DNA from: Ectobius pallidus
Taxonomy: Eukaryota; Arthropoda; Insecta; Blattodea; Ectobiidae
NCBI GenBank assembly: GCA_964059195.1
Contig: CAXKWD010000004.1
Coordinates: 119,880,043 to 119,944,042, forward strand
Direction: 5' to 3'
DNA length: 64,000 nt
Shown here one piece after another: positions 49,073-58,955 of the stretch (within the stretch, counting starts at the first letter, position 1; the number at the start of each line of letters is the position of its first letter). The notes beneath the pieces were generated by a model. That model made no database searches, had not been told where the DNA came from, and saw only the letters and a program-made list of their open reading frames with translations. A program made the position numbers and the translations under genes.

Positions 49073-50499
49073 GGATGAATCGGGAATCATCTATCCCTGT
49101 TACAACTTGACCGATGCCTTAAGCTGCCATCTCTTCCTGTTACGTAACAGGAATAATGACTCTTCGGGGCCTAACTCCTAAAAAGGGCGTCGGGACGCTT
49201 CGGGAACAGCACAGCGAGAAAGGGGGCGCAATTACAATGCTGGAAATGAATCCCCTGACAGTCTGGATCAAACAACACAAGTATAGATCCTGTTCCTGTT
49301 ACGTAACAGGAATAATGGTTCTCAGGGCCTAACTCCTAAACGAGGCGTCGGGAAGAGTCAGGAATACCACTGGGTGAAAAGGCACATCTCGCTTTCTTTA
49401 ATCGACTATAATGACGCCGGGCGTCTGGAAGGCGTCGGGGGGCGTCTGGAAGAGGCGTCGCGGTACAAAGGGCGGGAGACAAAAAGGGGCTGATACTACT
49501 ACTCGCGACACTTCATTATTACGCTCATATTATTGATAAATAATAATAATAAAATATAATATTTGGAAGAAAGCAGTTCGTTCGTTGAAAATACCACTGT
49601 TCGAAATAGTACCCACTGGTGTTTAGAATTGTACCTACTGCGGAACATTTTCGAACGATATTCTGGAAATGAAAGATTGATTGCCATGACCAATTTTACA
49701 GCTGTTTGACTTTCATATTTTTGTGCCAACTTTGTGATTACAATACAGTTGAACTTATCTTATGTTTATTGTGTTCATAAGATAAGAATATTTGTGAAGT
49801 GTTCGAAAATGTACCACCTTACCCTATGAACATTTATTATTATTACTGAACAATAAGGCAACAAATAAATGAAGTATGGAAAACCAGTGGTCCTAGGCCA
49901 AATTTAAGTGAATGGCTGCATGCATCACGATATAACCTGTGCATCGGTATATAGGTTGTGTAATCAATTTATCATACCTGCATATCATATCATACCTGCA
50001 CATAATTATAACAGCCTTTTCATGGCTATGCTCATGATTTTGCACCTAAAATTTCTACTAGTCGTACGGGAATAAAAGTGAGGCTATGTCGAACTCAGAG
50101 AAGAGATTTCATGGTGTTGCTTTGTCTTGGATTGCACACGTGTGAGAATTATTCTTTAAAACATCAATGTTATTTATTTTCTTGAAATGTACAGACAGGT
50201 GGGATCTATTTGAAGAATGAACGATGGTACATATCTTAGCAAATACTGTGCTGTAACATTGATTGAAATGACCTTCCTTTCTCACCTCAACCAAACCAGT
50301 AGTAGGCGAAACCAACTCATTTCACGATTGACACAGTATCTACGGTGCTTGAATTCGAAGTTTGAATTCAGACGACATATATACGCAATATAACATTCTC
50401 TTTTATCCTTATGAACATCTTTTTATTGAATAATAAGGCAACAAATAAATTGAATTTGGAAAACCAATAGCCTAGGCGAGCCACCGTGACTGGCAGACG

Positions 50500-50502
<3 letters not shown>

Positions 50503-50537
<35 letters not shown>
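50503..50537. repeat. (AG)n microsatellite
   Basis: Expanded within copy 2 of the PIF/Harbinger-like element; copy 1 has only a short GAGAGAGAGA run near 13323. Confidence 0.85.
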
Positions 50538-50539
<2 letters not shown>

Positions 50540-50726
50540 CTTGCGGCCATGGAAGAAACCATCACTGGGAATGGATTCGGAGCAGAGTAACCGCAATATT
50601 TCCAAGCATTAGCAAACCGCGGTATTTTAGCAATGGTGCACAGAGATTTTGAGAACACCCCGGTATTACGTTTACCGTGGTAACGAAACGGCTGAGAAAA
50701 CCGGAGAATGGTGCACTCTGCCATTA

Positions 50727-51380
50727 GTTTAACATAGATTAGTTTAGCTGGAAACCTCCATTGATAGATCCGTGCGGTGAACTTGTTAGAAGTTAATTCC
50801 ATAAGATAGTATAACTTTTCAATAGAATAAATTTCTTGGAATGGTTTTCTCATCACACCGTTGAAAAAAACAGCGGAAAAAAGAACTCTCTGTATTGAAC
50901 TCTCACCTTTCCTTTTTTACTTCCCGAGTGAGACATTGTAATCCCAGACAATGTTCACTCTGAGCATTGGCTAGCATCATTACCTGTACGCTATAGAATA
51001 TGGACCCAGTTACCCCAGTCTCTAGGTACTTGACTTTCACAGTAGACGATCAGAAAGCAACACGTTCTTCGAATTCTAAGAACAGAGTAACAATATAGAC
51101 GTGTGTTGGCAACGATGATAGTGATGTCGATAAAGGTAATGAAGAAATTTAGTAATCATATTCGAAACATCCAAGAACAAATAAATCGAATGTTGCAAAA
51201 CAAAGGTTAAAATTATCTAAATCAATCAAGGATGATAAAAATAACTTTGGTCTATAAACAAGAAATGGGTAAATCAACTTTATAAAAATTCCAGAGTAGC
51301 CTAATAGTGGTGAACGTGATGCTGATGTTGATGATAATAATGATACTATTAATAAAAATAATAATATTAAAAAAATAACA
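50727..51380. other. Spacer, nothing recognised
   Basis: AT-rich sequence with an AATAATAAT run near 51340. No gene seen. Confidence 0.45.
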
Positions 51381-51390
51381 GTTATTTTAA

Positions 51391-51834
51391 AGGTGGTGCA
51401 GGGATGCGTACACTCCTCTCGTGCAGCAGGTCCGGGTTCGATTCCTGGTTGAGACAAGTTACCTTACGTACATATCCCTGGAATTACTCTCACCTGTAAG
51501 ACGAATATCAGTTAAGTTTGGGCCCTTCCGGTCCTCGGATATCATTTGGCCGTCATTATCATTTTCATCTTATCCGCACCTTGTTCAGAAGGAATGGGTG
51601 TGTATAGTCCTATGTGTTCGTGTTGTCTTGGAGGTAGCCCCGGCATTCGACTGATCACTCATCCAGGGAGGCCCTCCATGTCCTTGTCTGGTCAAATAAG
51701 TAGGCCTATATGTGTGATCCATATTAACTTCCTCCCCCGAAAGTTCGCGGTCCTATAAGACCCGGGCAGCATGGGCCGCAAAAACGTCCATTAGAGGGGG
51801 AGGTAAAACTCTGGTAGAGAAAGAAAGAAAGAAA
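51391..51834 (+). mobile_element. tRNA-headed SINE, family 2, second plus copy
   Basis: 444 bp. B box GGTCCGGGTTCGATTCCTGG at 51429-51448, the shared GTGTTCGTGTTGTCTTGGAG and CCCGGGCAGCATGGGCCGC blocks, and a GAAAGAAAGAAAGAAA tail. Flanked by GTTATTTTAA at 51381-51390 and 51835-51844. Confidence 0.9.
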
Positions 51835-51846
51835 GTTATTTTAAGG

Positions 51847-52919
51847 TCTGGCATTAAACTGAAGACCTGACTACTTTAATACCAGTTGTTAATCCACGGT
51901 AATTCTTTTTACACTCAGAAACCTGTCGGTCGTCTCCCCTACGTTTAGGCTATTCGTAAAAGAGGTTCGTAAATGTGGTGAATACTATAAAAACTTTTTT
52001 GCTATATGAGCATTATATATTCTTTGTGTTAATAGATTATAAAAAAAAAACTTGGGAAATATTCAATACTTTAACAACCATTCAAAGAGAGAATTTTCAT
52101 CTTCAGAAACTGTACCTCTCAAGGTGACAACATAACGTCTTATCAGGAGTTACCGATGGTACCTGGCAAGTTGTTAGTTGGTCAGCGATAATATCCTAAA
52201 ATATTAATGTATTTAAAAAATAACATAATCCTTCAACTACATAATGTGACTAATAGTCCAGATAAAAAATAATCTATCTCTAGGCATTAACTTATCGAGT
52301 CTTGATAATCAAGGATAATCCCGTCTCATGTTGTAATCCTCATTTCACGTTTTAATCTTAGCATTGCTTAGGAGAACATTCGTACCTAAGAGGGATGAAC
52401 ACGGGGAGAAGAAGCCAATTGATTTTGGTTGACCGGGACCGGAGTAATGTTTAATTTAGCGGCTATTTTATGGTAATATTTTAGACTGAATTTATCAAAT
52501 GCAATCGTTCTCATGACAACATATTGTTTTCCAGTGTTCATATATGGCTTTGGAAGTTGCAATACAGTTAGCTTTGTCAAAAAACACTACCCATATATTC
52601 CTTCACATATGCTTATACATAAACAGAAGTACAATGATTAAACTATAACACTTTAATACTAGTCTATAACAATGTCACATTTTTAAAAATCCGTTATAGA
52701 ATAAAAAGGTGACTTCATTAGCCAATTATAAATTTTATATTTAAATACTTTCGATGGTAACTCTATAACAATTGATGGTAATCTATTAAGCATTTTAATT
52801 CCTAAATTTTCAAAACTATCTAAAGATTTAGTTAATCCCTGGAAAGGTACATCACTTCTTCTACTACTCCTAGTATGTTATAGCCTATGTGTGTACATCT
52901 TGTCTAAATTAATGATCTG
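51847..52919. other. AT-rich spacer, nothing recognised
   Basis: Only short frames such as 52386-52580 (minus), without a domain pattern. Confidence 0.45.
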
Positions 52920-52933
52920 ACAGGTTGTTTTTT

Positions 52934-53163
52934 ATATGATATTTTCCCGGGCTACTAACCAGGTGGTGAATTGGATTAATTCCGACGTTTCGAAGCCAAA
53001 CTGAGGCTCCGACGTTTCGAAGCCAAACTGAGGCTTCATTGTCAAGGAGAATGAAATGCCGGCCTCAGTTTGGCTTCGAAACGTCGGAATTAATCAAATT
53101 CACCACCTGGTTAGTAGCCCGGGAAAATATCATATATTACCAGCACCAGGAAAAATTCAAAGC
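52934..53163. mobile_element. Foldback retro-insertion, Penelope-like by character
   Basis: The left arm (GATATTTTCCCGGGCTACTA, then ACCAGGTGGTGAATT) and the right arm (its complement, 53093-53140) make a hairpin of about 80 bp. Inside, TCCGACGTTTCGAAGCCAAA is directly repeated, with an inverted third copy. A perfect 14-bp duplication ACAGGTTGTTTTTT (52920-52933 and 53164-53177) frames it. A target duplication this long and a non-TIR end (ACCAGCACCAGGAAAAATTC) suggest target-primed reverse transcription. CGAAACGTC recalls the hammerhead core in Penelope-like elements, but a CTGATGA box is not seen. Confidence 0.7.
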
Positions 53164-53370
53164 ACAGGTTGTTTTTTGTTTAAAGCAAGACATGGTAAAC
53201 ATAGAAGTTGATTGAACACAATGAGCTTCAGGTTTCAGGTTTCATCTGCTGGTATGTGTTTTGAAGAACTGTTTGTCGAAGATTCTATCATAAAAAAACC
53301 CTTTTCAGTTTTCAATATCAATATGAGTGGCTGGAGAGAAGGTGTGTACATATTTTTAATTAAAATGTTT

Positions 53371-53437
<67 letters not shown>
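53371..53437. repeat. (CA)n(TA)n compound microsatellite
   Basis: About 10 CA units followed by about 23 TA units. Confidence 0.95.
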
Positions 53438-53439
<2 letters not shown>

Positions 53440-53440
<1 letters not shown>

Positions 53441-56400
53441 GGTAAAATGTTTCAATTGCAGTAAATTTATTCGTATTCTTGTAATATATTTTAAATAAAC
53501 TCAGAAATACCTTATTAGAACTGCAGTAGCAAACGGATAAAATTAAGTAAGTAGTGAAATATTTTCCTCCTAAATTTTTGACAATATGAAAGAAACGATT
53601 GACAGATGAACTAATTGTTTATTCTTCTTTTTATTATAACTTGCGAAATTGACCTTTTCCCCACCGTCGTTAATATGAATATTCTGTATGCCTAGAAGTA
53701 ATAATAGAAATATTAATATTTATGCGTTTATGGTCATACACTTAAAAAAGAAAGAAGTAGTAGCCTACTAATTATCATTGTACTAACTGTAATATTGTTG
53801 CAAGACTTCTAGCTTTTGTTTCGAACTCAAATGTTAGTAATCTTAATAGTATAAGCAGTAAACATAACCTAGTACAGAATTAACATTATTAATATATTTT
53901 TCTTTGAACTGATGGATTTGAGTTCAGTGTTGCTTTAAACTGGTTGAGTGCTACTTCCTTAAATGGTAATCTTCAAGCTAAAATAAATTAAATAAATAAG
54001 GCTCTAAGTAATATGAGTATTTTATATATACATACACACATATCTATTTACTACGTTAACCGGTTTTCTGGCCTCATTGCTCTGAATTAGTGTTAATGAA
54101 TATAAGGTTATAATGTCACTGTTGTAAACAATTTTAATACGAAAGACAGTTTTTATAGATAATATACACATAATATAAAGCAAAGAGTGTATTGATAAAA
54201 CTATACTACGTAGGCCTATAAGATTAACGCGTATATAGCGTATAGATTCTCAGTATAGCGTATGCTAGGCCAAAAAAGAAGATTGTGATAATTTTTTCCT
54301 ATTTCACGAGAAATAGCCTAATGGAGGCGACCATCTGTTCTGGATATTGCTTTAAGTCGAGTTACTCGAAAGTTAGCGGAAAACAGAGAATTTAATCAGG
54401 AAACAATTAACTGCTCTTCTACTTGTTTATTATCGATCCAGTTTCCTTCTTACACCTAATTACTCAGCATGTTCTTGCTCGCTAATGAAAAAGCCGCACT
54501 GCTTCGTACTTGTCTGTCGGACATCAGCATACTTATTTCATGTTACTGTCGTGGGTTTGTGGTGGATCCTTTGCGTGTTTATAATGGGTGCTGCCAGAGT
54601 TTCTCACACCTACCTAACTTCCAAAATAAAGTTATTTTATGGTGGCCGGTTAGTTACTGGATTCTCAAGTCAAGCATAATATAGGCTACTGTTGCAATAG
54701 CCTACATGTTCTCTAAAATATCTTTTAATTAGAAGTTTGGCATTGTCAGTCTATTTTGCTCTAAAAAGAGAGATCGTACCCATTCTGTATTCTATTATTC
54801 ACAGTTAAGCCTTTTTATTACCTGTCTATGAGTTCGGGTAGGTGGTTCTTATAGAATTTAAATGTTACGATTAACAACACTTTTGATAGCTGTCAAGAAG
54901 AAAATTGTAAATCCATCATAGAGGATTCGTGTTTTATACGCGTCAGGACAGGTTTTTCACTTATTAAGTGCCAGAATGGTATTTTCTGAGATTGTGTGGT
55001 GGACGGGCGATAACTCAAATACGCTTTTTCGGATTTTCATGAAACTTGGTATATGCATTTATAAAGTCTATGGAAAGAAGCCTATTTATTTTGGACCAAA
55101 TCCCTTGACCGGTACCGAAATAACGGCTAATTAAAAGTCACATCTATTATAATAATATAATCTGCGTTATCCGAACACCGGAAGCATTTTGATTGGCTCG
55201 CGGACGTGTAACTACGGTAGACAAGATACGTTCAGATGTATCAGTTTCTGTAAGTAGAAATAATAGGCGAAATTACTTTTTAAAGAGCCTGCTTTCATTT
55301 CCTGTAGTTCTATCCAGCTGGTACTTTACATAAATCTCATTATTTTTCCGTTTGACAGCATACTAACACATTATTCATTTTATAATGTTACAATAATATT
55401 GTATGGCCCACAATATACTAAATATAACTATCACATTGTCGCTCGCTTATTTAGGCTTTGAATAATTAAACGCAGTTGCTGTTGATATAATATTGTGCAT
55501 TCTATCGAATTGTTTGGCAACCAGTATCCAAGATCCGTAAACTATACATGTTGCGTAGGCTATTCCGGGATAGACCGTCACAACGCTTGAGTGCGTGACG
55601 TCACAAGTTTCCAACTCTGGCTATTCCCGGCTAGAAAATGCTCACACGGTATGATTAAACTCGTAACCCTTAATTAACTCTTGGTCGGATTCCTTAAAAA
55701 AACTTATATTTAATGTTTTTATTTCATTTTATAAATATCTCCCATTATACAAAATTCATGAATTTGACTATGGGACAATTTTTTATTTATTTTTGTGTCC
55801 CGAATAATCTTCAAGCGAGAAAGTTTTAGTGAAATAATTGAATTTTACCGGTAATATAAATGAAATCTGTAAAATGATGTTTGTGCAATGTGCCTATAAC
55901 GACATTTATTAAGTTACGTCTAGGTTTGTGAAACGAGTTTCATAATTTTCGTACGAGTATCTTGATTACCATTATAGGCAACTTTCACACGTCTGTTTTA
56001 CTCGATCATAATTAAATGTTAAGTTTTGAAATTTCAGATAATAAACAATTTAATCGGCTGCCCGCGGCAATCAGCTGTTAGCAAATTCTCTCAGTTCTTG
56101 TCTTCTGCGATAGGTGGCAACTGTTGGCGTGCGGTCAAGTCTTGTACTTGGCCGTTTTCTGTGAAACGAACGAATTTTTACGTGACGAAATGAACTCAAT
56201 TTACTATAATATTAAAATTAACACGAACAGAAACGATTCTATTTTCAATACAGGCTGTTTATTACGTAGTTTGATATGCTACTCTTAAGATTTCAAGATC
56301 GTTCTGTGTTCGATAATAATCGATGCCACAGCAATGTTATAATAAAAATCTGTATCAAATTCGATATCATTATGATACAGTTGTGTCACACATAATAAGC

Positions 56401-57250
56401 GTACCGATTATAGTATGGTCGAACAAAATATATTATTAATATTAATTTTAAAAAGCTGTAATATTCCAAGTAGGCTAAATAAATTTATCAAAATGCAACA
56501 TTTTGTACTTAGACTTTGGATATTTATTTACAAATCGTTAAATATTATTAGCATGTACATAAATGATAATAGGTATTAATCCAGTTTCGTAGACATTACA
56601 GCATTAATATATTTACCTAAGATACGAAAAATATCATTTTTCCAACGCGTGCCATCTCTTTGTGCTCTGGACGAAAGAAGATTTTTTCCATGCGGTTGAA
56701 AGCGCTCCAACAGGTAACAAAATACCGCAATTTAGTAGTGAGTACCAGTGTTAAAGCTCTACGCTATACATAAATCATTAAGATTATCGCTACAGAATGG
56801 ACAAAACTCAAGAAGATTTTTTCTCTCTGGAGCCGTGACGCTCAGTGCTGAGACCACTTTTACATCGTTGCTAATCAGAGATTACACTCACATACGGGCA
56901 GCTGGACAGATGTTGTACATTATTCACTTTCGTGTAAGTCCTCTAAAGCTTGATTAATGGAGGAAGACTCACATGTGTCATATCACACGAGACAAGACTG
57001 TCTTTACGTGAGTGTGTCAAGGTACAAAAAGTATGATAAGGTTCTAGCATTAAAATTGTATCTCTTAAAGTGATATAAGTATTAATATTTCCTTGTGAAG
57101 TCAATTAGTTATTGATGCGAACTGTTATACACTTTTTAGTGAATGAATTAATAAGGTGCATCTTCATTCTTGTACTTACTAAATGCATTTGTCACTCAAT
57201 GTCAATACTCCCAAAAACAACGGGTTTAGAGTCTACAAGTGGAACACTTT
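53440..57250. other. AT-rich intergenic stretch, no gene seen
   Basis: No domain-bearing frame, TIR pair or SINE head found. A repeat-like patch at 54990-55140 (CTTTTTCGGATTTTCATGAA) resembles dispersed insect repeats but has no partner here. Confidence 0.4.
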
Positions 57251-57967
57251 CTTAGGACTCGGCCACACAGCAAGCGTTGAGCGGGGCGTTGCCGCTGACC
57301 AAAAACTAGGGAGTATAGAGAAGAAAGCGTTGGTGTGTCCATAGAGGCAAACGGCGCGGCGTTTCATCCAAATTCTTATCTAAACACAAGAGTTCCGAAT
57401 AGAAATAGGAGAGAATTTGGGATTCATCCAATTAATAGACAATGGGGAATTTCATAATTTGTATGGAAAACTAAGAAAATTTTCAGATAGATTTTGAATT
57501 AGAATAGCCTATCTCTACAATTTTAAATACAACGTACCTTTTCTTAAAAAAAATAAAATAAAAATAAAAACTATTAAAGCTAGACAGTTTCTAAACACCC
57601 ATCCTATTTTGGTACTGAAAATCGATTTTTCAGCAATAACTTATTTACTGAAATATGATTTTTCTTTATATTTTTCAGTACCATCTGACATGTAAATAGT
57701 TCATAATTTAACCGATTAAATTTTTTTTCAATGTATGTAAAATCTGAATAAACAGATCGTGAAACTTCCAAGTTTGTACGTTACGTAGAAGGTGAGAAAA
57801 GTTACATTTTAGATAGAAAAAGTAAACTTACGGAAAATTACCTTTTTAGTTAAAACTTCCCTACCCCATAGTCTGGATCTTCTCAGAAAAATAAAAAAAA
57901 TTAACAAGGATAGAATTATTGCAAAAATTACGTAAGAACACCATTTTAATAAGGAAAGTCCAGAGAG

Positions 57968-57968
57968 T

Positions 57969-58058
<90 letters not shown>

Positions 58059-58059
58059 G
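57968..58059. repeat. (TAA)n microsatellite
   Basis: About 30 units with one GAT interruption. The tyrosine-rich frame on the minus strand is a by-product. Confidence 0.95.
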
Positions 58060-58239
58060 AGGCTCAATTTTCATCTAAACACCAACTGAACTACATAGTT
58101 AAAACTTCCCTGCGCCATGGTCTGGATCTTCTCATAAAAATAGTTTTATATGATAATACGATATAATTATAGTAGGCCTACAATTATGCGTAATACATCG
58201 TTTTATAGAAGAAGTCCTGAGAATAATGTACAATAATAA

Positions 58240-58304
58240 TAATCCATTATTATTTTATTATTATTATATTTATTATTAATCAATATTATTATTTTAATTA
58301 TAAG

Positions 58305-58349
<45 letters not shown>

Positions 58350-58350
58350 T
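58240..58350. repeat. (ATT)n microsatellite and AT-rich hairpin
   Basis: ATTATT runs to 58350 preceded by AATAATAAT at 58230, so the two can fold back on each other. Confidence 0.8.
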
Positions 58351-58955
58351 TGGCATAATGGAACTTTACGTCCCACTCTTTACCGCTCACCTGCTCAACA
58401 CCGGTAATAATATTTCGTAATAAAAAAGAGCCTTGTACCAAACATATTTCACAATTATAAAATTAAAAAAAACTGTATATGTAATAGAAAAGACCCTTGC
58501 ACCAGTAGGAGTTGGAGTGAGAGACTCGCATGGGGCGTAAAGTACCATTTTCCCATTTTTTGTAATGTTTGATCATTTAAAAAATTGCATATTCTGCATT
58601 TCCTGTAAATATTTTGTGCCAACTTAATCACTGCTTACATGGAAAATAGATAACATTTTAACATGAGAGGTGAAAATAGTAAATCTACACACGTAGGCCT
58701 AAGTGGGACTTTACATGGCAAAAAATAAAGTAATTACGAACAAGAGTCATTCCACTGGAATATTCGAGTTTGTACATCGGATATTAGAATTTCCTTTTAC
58801 TCTGTAGTTAGTTCTCCAGAGCGTCGTTCAAAGTTCTCAAACAGAACTGAGCGTTCTGCTCTGCAGAGCGTTGTTATCCTTCGAGTTCATTTCCCCTCAA
58901 AATTGCCGTGCAGCTGTCAGAATGGCCAGCTGCACTTGTTAACACAGGTCTGAGG

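Larger units (their letters stand above)
33467..49503. mobile_element. Polinton/Maverick-like 16-kb palindromic element
   Basis: The whole 16,037 bp is a near-perfect palindrome with an asymmetric loop at 40942-42026. Positions x and 82967-x pair along most of the arms (82968 in the inner part), so almost no indels separate them. It is flanked by a perfect 6-bp duplication CGCGAC (33461-33466 and 49504-49509). Its ends are AGTAGTATCAG on the left and AGTAGTAGTATCAG on the right (reversed). Known for Polintons: about 15-20 kb, 6-bp targets, ends starting 5'-AG, short terminal tandem repeats, long TIRs. I see none of the usual genes (protein-primed DNA polymerase, integrase, packaging ATPase, capsid). 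It would therefore be a non-autonomous or highly derived relative. The link rests on boundary structure only. Confidence 0.6.
42027..49503 (-). repeat. Right arm of the 16-kb palindrome
   Basis: Reverse complement of 33467-40941, about 7,477 bp, with identity that I judge to be above 99% by eye. One extra AGT unit is at the outer end. Confidence 0.92.
32504..49824. mobile_element. TA-target TIR element carrying a SINE and the giant palindrome
   Basis: Left end GGGTAAGGTGGTACATTTTC; the right end is its exact reverse complement, and identity extends 24-25 bp. TA lies on each side (32502-32503, 49825-49826), and copy 1 of the host repeat shows the single TA before insertion. Without the palindrome and one of its 6-bp targets, the element is 1,278 bp. 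GTACAATT(T/C)(C/T)GAA variants recur inside both halves (32528, 32923, 49625 in reverse). There is no transposase. The TA target suggests the Tc1/mariner/pogo group. Confidence 0.85.
32010..50723. mobile_element. PIF/Harbinger-like element, copy 2, interrupted by a 17.3-kb nest
   Basis: The same element as 12193-13521. It starts TGGCCGAGTGCTCC at 32010 and ends GTGCACTCTGCCA at 50723, with TTA on both sides (32007-32009 and 50724-50726). The left part is 32010-32503 and the right part 49825-50723. Joining them across the TA duplication reproduces copy 1 around ATCCTTATGAACAT (12662-12675). The copy also carries an expanded (AG)n tract at 50503-50537. The apparent 162-residue and 143-residue frames on its minus strand are antisense readings of the repeat. 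Confidence 0.88.

Noticed and set aside
33467..49503. The palindrome as a sequencing or assembly artefact
   Set aside because: The arms differ at several bases, a 1,085-bp loop is not inverted, and a perfect 6-bp duplication flanks the unit. A read-level fold-back would give identical arms, little or no loop and no target duplication. It still deserves a read-spanning check.
33467..49503. A standard gene-complete Polinton or an integrated animal virus
   Set aside because: No polymerase, integrase, packaging ATPase or capsid-like frame is visible in either arm or the loop. Only boundary features support the Polinton link.
50368..50856. A 162-residue coding gene on the minus strand
   Set aside because: It is an antisense reading through the PIF/Harbinger-like element, including its AG microsatellite (Ser-Leu repeats), and copy 1 does not keep the frame.
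52934..53163. A complete hammerhead ribozyme
   Set aside because: CGAAACGTC is present, but I could not find the required CTGANGA box and stems around it.
57861..58067. Tyrosine-rich protein
   Set aside because: Translation of a TAA/TTA microsatellite.
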